Below are positions 36,284 to 45,623 of a stretch of 64,000 bases of DNA, one piece after another. This stretch comes from Pedobacter sp. SYSU D00535 (GTDB taxonomy: Bacteria > Bacteroidota > Bacteroidia > Sphingobacteriales > Sphingobacteriaceae), in assembly GCF_017355855.1 (NCBI RefSeq), contig NZ_JAFEWD010000003.1, positions 62,001 through 126,000 on the forward strand, read 5' to 3'. Both the position numbers and the translations under genes were made by a program. The notes under the pieces were generated by a model, which saw only the letters and a list, made by a program, of their open reading frames with translations, was not told where the DNA came from and did no database searches. Position 1 is the first letter of the stretch; each line of letters begins with the position of its first letter.

Positions 36284-37065
36284 TTTCTGCTTAGTCGCCC
36301 ACTTTCGTAAAGAACTTCGTTCGTGTCACCTATTTCCCAGTCAATCTCCAGTTTTTCACCTCTGTACTCATAGGCGTTCGTAGATAGCTCATGAATAAAG
36401 GCGTCCTCGTTTGCGACACGGATAGGAGCGCGGTAACCCTTATAGCCACTTTTGCCTAAAATAATATACTTGGCTTTAGGGGATTCTGCGATGCCCTCAA
36501 AAACCAGATCGAAATTTCCTCTCTGTGTTAGAGCGTCTTCGTACGTAGAGAGGTTTGGTACGTTAAAAGTAGCTGGAAGGTTAGCTTTTTGAAAACGCAC
36601 CCGCTGCAGTCCCGAATCACTTAAAGCAACCTTTTGCTCGGCGTAAAATAATCTGTTGTTTTTGAAGTAGGCCTTCGTAGCAACGTAAGGTTTGGTAGAG
36701 TTGTTAGTAACAGCATTCTCTTCATAAAGAGCCAGCCTGTTGTCTTTCACATAGTATTTTTTCTCGACCTGCCCCTCTCTTCCGTTGCTTCCCCTCTCAA
36801 TATATAGTACAGGTTCACCATTAGTCATATATTTAAAGACCTGGAAGGAATAGTTTCCCTGCTGGTAGATCAAGCTTTTTTGCAAGGAAAGATGCGGTAG
36901 AATTGCATCAACGGAATCCGCATAACAAGCAAGGCGGTTTTCGTCCGACTTCACCAAGGCACTTGCTGAAGCAGCAGTCCCACTAACCCAAGAAAATTCT
37001 TCGCAAGTAAACATTAGCAGCACGCTCATTAACACGACCCCAATCCCAACCTTAATCCTTCGCAT
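36280..37065 (-). CDS. Exported protein of unknown function
   Basis: The 261-residue protein has an N-terminal basic and hydrophobic segment (residues 1-22) that acts as a signal or anchor. Cys21 is preceded by MFT, so a lipoprotein signal is possible but not clear. The rest is rich in alternating hydrophobic strands with Tyr/Lys/Asn (VEKKYYVKDNRLALYEENA in pieces), suggesting a beta-rich fold with repeated units of the kind seen in antitoxin-like or MORN-like proteins. I do not recognise the family. It is convergent with the SprT-like gene and its start lies about 20 bp from a 34-bp inverted repeat. Confidence 0.6.
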   Translation of the reverse strand: MRRIKVGIGVVLMSVLLMFTCEEFSWVSGTAASASALVKSDENRLACYADSVDAILPHLSLQKSLIYQQGNYSFQVFKYMTNGEPVLYIERGSNGREGQVEKKYYVKDNRLALYEENAVTNNSTKPYVATKAYFKNNRLFYAEQKVALSDSGLQRVRFQKANLPATFNVPNLSTYEDALTQRGNFDLVFEGIAESPKAKYIILGKSGYKGYRAPIRVANEDAFIHELSTNAYEYRGEKLEIDWEIGDTNEVLYESGRLSRN

Positions 37066-37086
37066 AACTATTTGTCATTATGCAGA

Positions 37087-37120
37087 GCGTAGAAATACCG
37101 TGCCATAGGTACTTCTACGC
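37087..37120. repeat. 34-bp inverted repeat in the 5' region of the exported unknown gene
   Basis: GCGTAGAA-A-TACC and GGTA-C-TTCTACGC form an 8-bp stem, a one-base mismatch and a 4-bp stem with an 8-nt loop. It lies 22 bp upstream of the start codon of the minus-strand gene at 36280-37065 and about 145 bp past the lutB stop. There is no T-run on either side, so it is more likely an operator or leader hairpin than a terminator. Confidence 0.5.
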
Positions 37121-37265
37121 GAAAATATTTTGACACATTGCTTTCTTTATAGAGAGGAAGACGAACCTTAAAGGCATTCTACTCACTAGCGCAGCACTTC
37201 ATGCCCCATGGCTGTTCAGTATTTGAGGCAGTAGTGTATATAAAGCACTAGGGCAGATTGAAGGG

Positions 37266-38645
37266 CTATTCCCCGCTTTTCTCCTGCCACTGTTTGCTGA
37301 ACGACTTAGGTGCTAGTTCAGGAAGTTCCCGGTATTTTCCCCAAGCTTTCCTGAAGAAGTTTCGCATCAGGAAGTTTTTCATTTTGCCTCCCACCAAATC
37401 CATGAACTTCCTCTTCAGCATTCCTTTTTTCCAGCCTTTCCAGCCCATCTTTTCGACTTTCGTAGTCATCCCGTCCCGTACCGAATCTCTCCTATTTAAG
37501 AGTAGCATTTTATGGATATCAATTTTAACGGGACAAACTTCGGTACACTTTCCGCAAAGACTGGAAGCGTAACTCAGGTGCTTGAAGTCCTCCATGCCCT
37601 TCATGTGAGGAGTGATGACAGAGCCAATAGGGCCGCTATAGGTGGTCTCGTAGGTATGGCCGCCTACATTTTTGTAGATAGGGCAGGCATTTAGGCAAGC
37701 TCCGCACCGTATGCAGTAAAGACCCTGGCGCTGTTCTTTCTGAGCAAGTAGGTTTGTTCTGCCGTTATCGAGCAAAATCACGTACATCTCTTCGGGGCCG
37801 TCAGTTTCCCAATCTTGTCGCGGGCCACCGAGGATGGTATTGTACACCGTAAGATTTTGACCAGTGCCATGAGTGGCTAATAGTGGCCAGAACAAATCCA
37901 GATCAGTAATGGATGGAATTACCTTCTCAATCCCAGCAATTACAATATGGATTTTTGGGAAAGTAGTCGATAGCCGCGCATTTCCTTCATTTTCAGTCAG
38001 CGCAATACTACCTGTATCTGCCAGTAAAAAGTTGGCTCCCGTTATCCCCACATCAGCTGTAAGGTATTTTTCTCTTAATACTTCCCGCGCTTTCAGCGTC
38101 AGCTGCTCAGGGGTGGCGTCTGCCGGAGTACCGAGTTTTTCATGAAAAAGCTTAGCAATATCTTCTTTGCTAAGATGCATCGCAGGGGTTACAATATGGT
38201 AAGGCTTTTGACCTAGCAGTTGAACAATATATTCACCCAAGTCACTTTCAAGTGTCTCAATATGATGTTCTTCTAGAAATTCGTTCAAATGAATTTCCTC
38301 GGTTGACATCGATTTCGACTTGATAACGCTTCTGGCATTCGCCTTTTTCAGGATGTTTAGGATCTCGCGGTTAGCTTCCTCGGCGTCATTTGCCCAGATC
38401 ACTTTCCCGCCCTTCTTCTGGAAGTTGGCCTCGAACTCAGGCAAGTATTTGTCGAGGTTCTCCATCACCCGCCATTTGATGGTGTGCGCCTTTTTTTTAG
38501 CAGCATCCAGATTGGCCAGCTTTGACAATCCTCTTTCTACCGCCGTATGATATCTGCCCATGTTGAAGTTGATGATGCGGCGGTGGTTCAAGTCAAATGC
38601 CTTATTGTCAGATGTTTCCAGAAAATCCTCGGCGAATTTTGTCAT
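37266..38645 (-). CDS. lutB: LutB/LldF-family lactate-utilisation iron-sulfur protein
   Basis: This 459-residue protein belongs to the LutB (YkgF) family, whose members with LutA and LutC oxidise L-lactate and pass electrons through iron-sulfur clusters. An N-terminal helical LUD domain (about 60-300) is followed by two 4Fe-4S motifs, CIRCGACLNACPIYKNVGGH near 311 and CGKCTEVCPVKIDIHK near 365. The gene is unusual in standing alone: neither lutA nor lutC adjoins it, and they may be elsewhere. The ATG is preceded at 4 nt by TAACTTCG, a near match to the -7 box. A divergent lipoprotein gene starts 170 bp away. Confidence 0.9.
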   Translation of the reverse strand: MTKFAEDFLETSDNKAFDLNHRRIINFNMGRYHTAVERGLSKLANLDAAKKKAHTIKWRVMENLDKYLPEFEANFQKKGGKVIWANDAEEANREILNILKKANARSVIKSKSMSTEEIHLNEFLEEHHIETLESDLGEYIVQLLGQKPYHIVTPAMHLSKEDIAKLFHEKLGTPADATPEQLTLKAREVLREKYLTADVGITGANFLLADTGSIALTENEGNARLSTTFPKIHIVIAGIEKVIPSITDLDLFWPLLATHGTGQNLTVYNTILGGPRQDWETDGPEEMYVILLDNGRTNLLAQKEQRQGLYCIRCGACLNACPIYKNVGGHTYETTYSGPIGSVITPHMKGMEDFKHLSYASSLCGKCTEVCPVKIDIHKMLLLNRRDSVRDGMTTKVEKMGWKGWKKGMLKRKFMDLVGGKMKNFLMRNFFRKAWGKYRELPELAPKSFSKQWQEKSGE

Positions 38646-38815
38646 TATGCGAAGTTATTGATTTTTATAAGATAGATATTAGTAATGTTTCAATAAATAG
38701 GAAAGTTTGATGCAATCTCAGAATTTCTGCTTCAGCTTGTAACTTCTGCCTTTCCAGCTACGTCATAGGTATACAATACACACTTAGATTAATCACATAC
38801 TTAGATTTTTGTCAC

Positions 38816-39532
38816 ATGAAAAGGATTGCATTTAAAACGATGTTAGCAGCGGTAGTATTGTTGCAAGCGTGTTCAGGAAGAGTTTATAATAACAAAGCGT
38901 ATTTAAAACAGGTGGACCTGGAAGGGAAAAGGGTAGCAATACTTCCGGTGGAAGTGGAGTTTACAGGTCGTCTCCCGAAAGGGATGACTGTTTCTAAAAA
39001 GATGCTTCGCGAAGAAGAGGAAAGTACGTTGATTCAAAATCAGCTGTACAGCCAATATCTTTTCAAAGCTAAATCAGGGAGTAAAAAAAAGAAGGCAGTT
39101 GAACTGATCAATGTGGATCGGATAAATAGCATTTTGAGCGAACGTGGAATTGATATAAGAGATTCGTGGGCGATGAATCCGGACAGTCTGGGTAGGTTGG
39201 TGGGGGCGGACATGGTGCTTAAAGTGCGGGTGAAAGAGGATAGAATTATGTCCGAGACGGCTTCCCTTGGAATTGGCGTGGCTGCAAACGTACTTGATAA
39301 TCTGCTCAGTAAAAAAGATAACAACCATAATACTAATGCTACAGGGGTAGGGCTTACGCCCAAAACTTACAATATGTTTCTTAACGCGACTTTAACTGAT
39401 GTAAACAGCCACATGGTGATTACCAGGTTTACACATAATGGCGAGGCTAACTGGAACAGAACGCCGCAGGAGGTGATTGATTCGCAAGGCCGGAAGATTG
39501 TAAGAAAGGGAGTTGTTTACGCGCAGAAATAA
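38816..39532 (+). CDS. Lipoprotein with a CsgG/GNA1162-like pattern
   Basis: The 238-residue protein has a lipoprotein signal with Cys19 (LLQAC). The next part (KRVAILPVEVEFTGRLP near 39) and the later GRLVGADMVLKVRVKE (about 125-140) match the general pattern of CsgG/GNA1162/LpoB-type outer-membrane lipoproteins, in which a strand-helix fold carries a DxxR/GADY-like segment. The similarity is seen only as short motifs, so I am not sure. A 60-residue poly-Lys linker region (SGSKKKKA) sits near residue 88. A terminator follows the stop. No partner gene is obvious. Confidence 0.55.
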   Translation: MKRIAFKTMLAAVVLLQACSGRVYNNKAYLKQVDLEGKRVAILPVEVEFTGRLPKGMTVSKKMLREEEESTLIQNQLYSQYLFKAKSGSKKKKAVELINVDRINSILSERGIDIRDSWAMNPDSLGRLVGADMVLKVRVKEDRIMSETASLGIGVAANVLDNLLSKKDNNHNTNATGVGLTPKTYNMFLNATLTDVNSHMVITRFTHNGEANWNRTPQEVIDSQGRKIVRKGVVYAQK

Positions 39533-39554
39533 ACGCAACTGCATATGACTTTCG

Positions 39555-39586
39555 AGCTGCTATCCCAGGATAGCGGCTTTCTTTTT
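39555..39586 (+). terminator. Terminator of the CsgG-like lipoprotein gene
   Basis: AGCTGCTAT and ATAGCGGCT pair across a 6-nt loop with one wobble pair, and TTCTTTTT follows. It lies 22 bp after the stop codon. Confidence 0.75.
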
Positions 39587-39620
39587 GCAATTTTAAAAGA
39601 CGTAGGATTCGTCTATCGAT

Positions 39621-39660
39621 CAAAAACAAAAGCGGCCGTACATTTCCGTACAGCCGCTTT
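39621..39660 (-). terminator. Terminator of groEL
   Basis: On the minus strand AAAGCGGC and GCCGCTTT form the outer stem, a one-base mismatch follows, and the inner GTAC/GTAC pair closes a 6-nt loop. A T-rich tract comes after it. It lies 33 bp beyond the groEL stop and faces the terminator of the convergent lipoprotein gene. Confidence 0.85.
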
Positions 39661-39692
39661 GTTTTATTTGGGTTCCTTTAAGGATTGCCTGA

Positions 39693-41366
<1,674 letters not shown>

Positions 41367-41386
41367 CTAGTTCTTCGTCATCTAAA

Positions 41387-41662
41387 TTAAAGAACCGCGT
41401 AAATGTCAGATTCACGCATAATCAGGTACTCTTTACCATCATAAGTAATTTCAGTACCGGCATACTTGCCATATAAAACCTGGTCACCAACTTTAACAGT
41501 TAAAGGCTCATCTTTTTTGCCATCTCCAACGGCAACTACAGTTCCTCTTTGAGGTTTCTCTTTAGCTGTGTCAGGGATATAGATTCCTGATGCTGTCTTT
41601 TCTTCTGCAGGAGCAGCTTCAACTACTACTCTGTCTGCGATTGGTTTAATATTTAATGACAT
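41387..41662 (-). CDS. groES: 10-kDa chaperonin GroES
   Basis: GroES is the lid of the GroEL cage. The 91-residue protein has the mobile-loop region around residues 16-32 ([14 protein letters not shown]), the [12 protein letters not shown] strand near 34, [17 protein letters not shown] near 55 and the ILREEDIYAVL-like end (RESDIYAVL). It is the first gene of the groESL operon. The upstream 210 bp have the sigma-54-like element and clustered CTGAC repeats described in the findings. secG lies upstream with its own terminator in between. Confidence 0.98.
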   Translation of the reverse strand: MSLNIKPIADRVVVEAAPAEEKTASGIYIPDTAKEKPQRGTVVAVGDGKKDEPLTVKVGDQVLYGKYAGTEITYDGKEYLIMRESDIYAVL

Positions 41663-41695
41663 AGTTTAATATGATTTTAATTCTGTTCCCTACCG

Positions 41696-41711
41696 GTCAC
41701 TTATTATGCCA
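41696..41711 (-). promoter_or_regulatory. Weak sigma-54-like promoter element upstream of groES
   Basis: On the minus strand TGGCATAATAAGTGAC has the -24 GG followed by 10 nt and then GA where the -12 GC is expected. The -24 part (TTTGGCAT) fits well; the -12 part fails at one invariant base. Four CTGAC pentamers lie 57-127 bp further upstream. It is a hypothesis only. Confidence 0.3.
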
Positions 41712-41823
41712 AAGCCTGAAATTGCTGTTTTTTCGACTTAAAGTTGTCAAAATTTCATTTTTATCGGGTCAGCTCTTGAGTAGAGATTACGAATGCAATG
41801 TCAGCCTGTCAGGGAAGTGTCAG

Positions 41824-41851
41824 CAACAAAAAAGGCTCCTTGCGGAGCCTT
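41824..41851 (-). terminator. Rho-independent terminator of secG
   Basis: On the minus strand AAGGCTCC and GGAGCCTT form an 8-bp stem with a 4-nt loop, followed by TTTTTT. It lies 22 bp after the secG stop codon and insulates groES from the upstream genes. Confidence 0.9.
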
Positions 41852-41872
41852 GTATCTGTAGATGCGAATCTT

Positions 41873-42223
41873 CTATCTTTTAGAGGTATCACCAGCTGCT
41901 TTAGGAGTAGCACCAGGTAAAGCAGGCGCTGCTGGAACAGAGGTTGCTGGCTTGTTAATCTGGTTTTGGAGATCTTCTCCACTTTGGCCAGAAGTGCCGC
42001 CTTTAGGAATTACCACATTTATAAGTAATACGATTACCATTAATGATATTGTAAGAATCCAGGTTCCTTTTTCCAAAATATCGCCAGTGCGTTGAACTCC
42101 CATAATGTTATTTGATCCCGCGAAGCCTGAAGTAAGGCCGCCCCCTTTTGGTTCCTGGATCAAAATAATCAGAGCCAACAAAACGCAAACAATAATTGCC
42201 AGAATAACCAGTGTATAAAACAT
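41873..42223 (-). CDS. secG: Preprotein translocase subunit SecG
   Basis: SecG is the small auxiliary subunit of the SecYEG channel. The 116-residue protein has two transmembrane helices (about 3-21 and 56-72) separated by the conserved cytosolic stretch IQEPKGGGLTSGFAGSNNIMG, and a low-complexity Ala/Pro/Thr tail that is typical of Bacteroidota SecG. It works with SecA (57.9 kb). It is the last gene of the transcript that comes through lptE and the acidic protein gene, since a strong terminator follows. Confidence 0.95.
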   Translation of the reverse strand: MFYTLVILAIIVCVLLALIILIQEPKGGGLTSGFAGSNNIMGVQRTGDILEKGTWILTISLMVIVLLINVVIPKGGTSGQSGEDLQNQINKPATSVPAAPALPGATPKAAGDTSKR

Positions 42224-42234
42224 GATAAATATAA

Positions 42235-43752
42235 TTAATGGATTTTCTTTTCTAATTCTTCAATTTGACCCGCAAAGTAAAGCTTTTTCTCCGGGAATTT
42301 CAAACTTAATTTTTTGTAGATATCAATGGCCTTGTGATACAACATCTGGTCAGTATAGATTCTCGCTAGCGTCTCAGTAACCAGGTCCAGGTTATCTTCC
42401 GAGCTTTTACGCGCCTTATTTTCTGTATCCAGCTGAGTAAGTTGCGGAGGTCTTATCTGCGGCTCTTCTTTGATGAATTTTTCAATGATCTCGTCCTCTT
42501 TCTTCTTTGTCTCGACAGGAGGGCTGGCTAGCACATTGGGCGGGAAAGTGTTTAACTCTGGTTGTATATGAAAGATGTTCTCAATTATCTGCTGGTTCAA
42601 TTCTGCATTGCCTGCTTTCTGCACCCCGAAAGCCGGAGCTTTAATAACATAGGGCTGATAAGTAGCAGCGTACTCTTTTCGGGTTTTATGCAGCCACCAA
42701 AGGAATGTATAAGGCAGTGTATCATCATGATATTTGGCCAGGTCATTCACTTCTTGTACCTCTGCCGGATCAGGCTCCTGGTTTTCTTCAATCGCCGGCG
42801 ATTTTAGAGGATCAACAGCCGAGCGGTCAAAAACAAAGTAGTCTGAGGATGCAATGCTTCCCACTATCCGCCGATCTTCTGCGGGGTCGTTGGCGGGAGC
42901 AGCTACAATTTCCTCCTGTTCGGATGCGATTTCCGGACTAGCTTCTTCTTCGACGGCATTGATCGCCGGATGGCCCTCTGTTTCCTTTTCTCCGAAAGGG
43001 GATTCTACTTCCGGTATCACCGTTTCAATCTCGTCTGCTACTGAATAATAGGCATTTTCAATTGAAACCGGAATTGGCAAAGGCAGTTCTTCAGGAACTA
43101 CACTTTCAATTTCTGGCGAACTATTATGCAGTTCGATTGCTTCATCGTCTTCCTCCTGATCGTCTTCCAACTCAAGAGCAGTGAAATTGGAACTCGAAAA
43201 ATCATCTTCCGAAACAGAAGCTTCTTCACTCACATTCTCCAAACTCCTTTCTGTTGCTGGTTCGCTTTCAGGATCTTCTGAGGAAAGCTCGAGCTCTGGT
43301 AAGTCAGGTGACTCAGTATCGCTCTGCATCGGTTCGATTATTTCTTCGTCGCTTTCATCCACCGATAAATTTTCAACTGCGTCTTCCAGCTCTGTGGAAG
43401 CAAGGGGGAGCGAATCAGAGGAAGTGTCTATTTCAGCAACCGGCTCATCGACTAATATCTGGTCAACACCCGGCGCTTGCAGGACATACTTGAAGCGTTC
43501 CGGCTGGTGGATGTATTTATAAAGGACTTCCCTTTCAGGCGAGTAAAACGCTGCCTTTTGCACATAGTGCTCATACTGTTGAGGCTGGAACCTGCGCAGC
43601 GCAGAGGTATAGGCGTAGTGGAAGGACTGGCAATAAGGAAATTCTTTGGTCAGATCTTCCAGTATTGATAAGTCCCGGGCTGTAATTGCTTCAGGATCTG
43701 AAAGTATCCGAGTAATTTCTGTTTGACTTGTCAGACGTTGTTCTTCCACCAT
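42235..43752 (-). CDS. Acidic protein with TPR-like C-terminus, unknown function
   Basis: The 505-residue protein has three parts. Residues 1-100 look folded (LSILEDLTKEFPYCQSFHYAYTSAL in pieces, which resembles half a TPR pair). Residues 100-330 are highly acidic and Ser/Glu/Asp-rich, probably disordered. The end (about 440-505) is again helical, with LARIYTDQMLYHKAIDIYKKL matching a TPR unit. No signal peptide is present, so it is probably cytosolic. It lies between lptE and secG with short gaps (29 and 11 bp) and so is probably cotranscribed with envelope-assembly genes. I do not recognise a function. Confidence 0.65.
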   Translation of the reverse strand: MVEEQRLTSQTEITRILSDPEAITARDLSILEDLTKEFPYCQSFHYAYTSALRRFQPQQYEHYVQKAAFYSPEREVLYKYIHQPERFKYVLQAPGVDQILVDEPVAEIDTSSDSLPLASTELEDAVENLSVDESDEEIIEPMQSDTESPDLPELELSSEDPESEPATERSLENVSEEASVSEDDFSSSNFTALELEDDQEEDDEAIELHNSSPEIESVVPEELPLPIPVSIENAYYSVADEIETVIPEVESPFGEKETEGHPAINAVEEEASPEIASEQEEIVAAPANDPAEDRRIVGSIASSDYFVFDRSAVDPLKSPAIEENQEPDPAEVQEVNDLAKYHDDTLPYTFLWWLHKTRKEYAATYQPYVIKAPAFGVQKAGNAELNQQIIENIFHIQPELNTFPPNVLASPPVETKKKEDEIIEKFIKEEPQIRPPQLTQLDTENKARKSSEDNLDLVTETLARIYTDQMLYHKAIDIYKKLSLKFPEKKLYFAGQIEELEKKIH

Positions 43753-43781
43753 GTTCAGTAAAGAATAAATTTAAAATTAAA

Positions 43782-44297
43782 CTACCAGTTTGCGAAAGCG
43801 CGGTTAAAGATATCTTCCGTAAGCATCTGTGTCACCAGCCTGATCATCTCAGGTTCTTGCTGCTGCAGGGAGCGAGCCTGTATATCAAAGTCAGTATAGC
43901 GGGTAAATGATTGTTCGAAACTATATTCGTTGTCAACAGTATTGGTGAATTTAACGTTTACGGTGATAGTCAGCCGGCTAAGTCCTGCACGTTCATCGGC
44001 AGTTACTGCAACCGGTTTTATGCTGTAATCTGTTATTCTACCCTCAAAAGTTCCGTCGGCGTTCTCCCTTACCATAGAGAGGCCCGATTGGTTACGCACT
44101 CGCTCTTTTAAAGCTTCCGTAAATTGTTGGCTCAAATAGGGTACTACCAGGGGTGCAGTATTTTCGAAAAAGGAAACCGAGAACGTTTTCATATTTGCCG
44201 GAATAGATGCTCCTGAAAAGCTGTATATCCAGCATGACTGCATGAAAAACGTAAGGGGCAGGATTAGCAAAAGAGCCTTTTTTAAAGTGAATCTCAT
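43782..44297 (-). CDS. lptE: LPS-assembly lipoprotein LptE
   Basis: LptE plugs the LptD barrel that puts lipopolysaccharide on the cell surface. The 171-residue protein has a lipoprotein signal with Cys22 (FMQSC), followed by YSFSGASIPANMKTFSVSFFEN, which fits the LptE opening pattern in Bacteroidota. The rest alternates strands (GRITDYSIKPVAV, RLTITVNVKFTN) with two helices, as in the LptE fold. It is placed between the sigma-54 activator gene (6 bp away) and the acidic protein gene. lptD is not in the window. Confidence 0.8.
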   Translation of the reverse strand: MRFTLKKALLLILPLTFFMQSCWIYSFSGASIPANMKTFSVSFFENTAPLVVPYLSQQFTEALKERVRNQSGLSMVRENADGTFEGRITDYSIKPVAVTADERAGLSRLTITVNVKFTNTVDNEYSFEQSFTRYTDFDIQARSLQQQEPEMIRLVTQMLTEDIFNRAFANW

Positions 44298-44303
44298 TTC
44301 TTA

Positions 44304-45539
44304 CTAACTCAGGTTTAATTCTTTTATTTTACGGTACAAAGTGCGTTCGGAGATTCCCAATTCCTGCGCTGCCAGCTTTCGTTTCCCCTTATGCTTTTTT
44401 AGTGCTTTCTTGATCAGATCCGATTCTTTTTCAATCAACGAAAGAGATTCTTCGACCTCTTCCTCATGGTGGGAAAAGTTAAAATCAGCCTTTGCCTTCT
44501 CGGGATGATGAATAGTGATAGTGGGAGCCTGTTCTTCAGCTCCTAATAGCTCCACATCATGGTAAAGCTGGTTAATCAGCTGCGGATTTGCTGTTAAAGC
44601 AGCAGGGTTTCCCCCGTTTTTGATGATCTCGGCTACCAGCTTTTTAAGTTCTACCATATCCCGCTTCATGTCGAACAGCACTTTATACAGGAGATCTCTT
44701 TCTGAGAAATCTTCTTTCTTGTCTTTACTTACCAGCATTGGTAAATTACTGGTGTTGCTCTCCGCGGGAATGTATTTGAGGATCGACTGTCCGGTAAGAT
44801 TTCTTTCTTTCTCGAGTACTGCTATCTGCTCAGCAATATTTTTTAGTTGTCGCACGTTTCCAGGCCAGCTGTACTTCGTTAGAACTTGCTGTGCTTCGGC
44901 ATCCAGCTGTACTGACGGACTGCGGTACTTATTTGTGAAATCGGCGATAAACTTTCTGAAAAGTAGGTAAATGTCCTCCTGGCGTTCGCGCAGAGCCGGG
45001 ATTTTCAAAGGAACCGTGTTTAGGCGGTAGTACAAGTCTTCCCTGAATTTGCCGTTTCTCACAGCATCAAAAACGTCGACATTGGTAGCAGCAACGATCC
45101 TCACGTCAGTTTTTTGAACCTTCGATGATCCCACGCGCAAGTATTCACCGGTTTCGAGCACGCGCAGCAACCGGGCCTGTGTTCCAAGGGGAAGTTCAGC
45201 CACCTCGTCGAGGAAGATTGTTCCACCGTTTACCACCTCGAAATATCCCTTCCGAGCCTCGTGTGCCCCGGTGAAAGAACCCTTTTCGTGACCGAAGAGT
45301 TCGGAATCTATCGTTCCCTCAGGAATGGCCCCACAGTTAACCGCTATAAAAGGACCGTGCTTCCGTGCGCTTAAATGATGAATGATATGTGAAAAAACTT
45401 CTTTTCCACTTCCACTTTCACCCGTAATTAGCACCGAAATATCGGTAGGAGCCACCTGCCGGGCAATATCGATAGCACGGTTTAACAGGGGAGAATTTCC
45501 GATAATACCAAACCGGTTTTTAATGTCTTGGATATCCAT
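44304..45539 (-). CDS. Sigma-54-dependent transcriptional activator without sensor domain
   Basis: The 411-residue protein starts directly with an AAA+ sigma-54-interaction domain (about 10-240): Walker A GESGSGKE at 40-47, the sigma-54 contact loop GSFTGA at 87-92 (usually GAFTGA) and Walker B GGTIFLDEV near 104. After a linker of about 110 residues rich in charged residues it ends in a Fis-type helix-turn-helix (LAAQELGISERTLYRKIKEL, about 390-409). There is no receiver, GAF or PAS domain at the N-terminus, so regulation must come from another protein or from its own level, as in PspF. It lies 6 bp upstream of lptE. Its targets are unknown. Confidence 0.9.
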   Translation of the reverse strand: MDIQDIKNRFGIIGNSPLLNRAIDIARQVAPTDISVLITGESGSGKEVFSHIIHHLSARKHGPFIAVNCGAIPEGTIDSELFGHEKGSFTGAHEARKGYFEVVNGGTIFLDEVAELPLGTQARLLRVLETGEYLRVGSSKVQKTDVRIVAATNVDVFDAVRNGKFREDLYYRLNTVPLKIPALRERQEDIYLLFRKFIADFTNKYRSPSVQLDAEAQQVLTKYSWPGNVRQLKNIAEQIAVLEKERNLTGQSILKYIPAESNTSNLPMLVSKDKKEDFSERDLLYKVLFDMKRDMVELKKLVAEIIKNGGNPAALTANPQLINQLYHDVELLGAEEQAPTITIHHPEKAKADFNFSHHEEEVEESLSLIEKESDLIKKALKKHKGKRKLAAQELGISERTLYRKIKELNLS

Positions 45540-45623
45540 TTTGCTCTGTTAAGAGTGGAGAGTCGGGAAGCAGGTGTACCTGCACTTCTATTGACTCCCG
45601 GTCGTCCTGTTTAAATCATGTAA

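Noticed and set aside
39040-39363. Minus-strand frame of about 107 codons opposite the CsgG-like lipoprotein gene
   Set aside because: It is entirely antisense to a well-formed lipoprotein gene and its residue pattern is low-complexity Ser/Leu, typical of a shadow frame.
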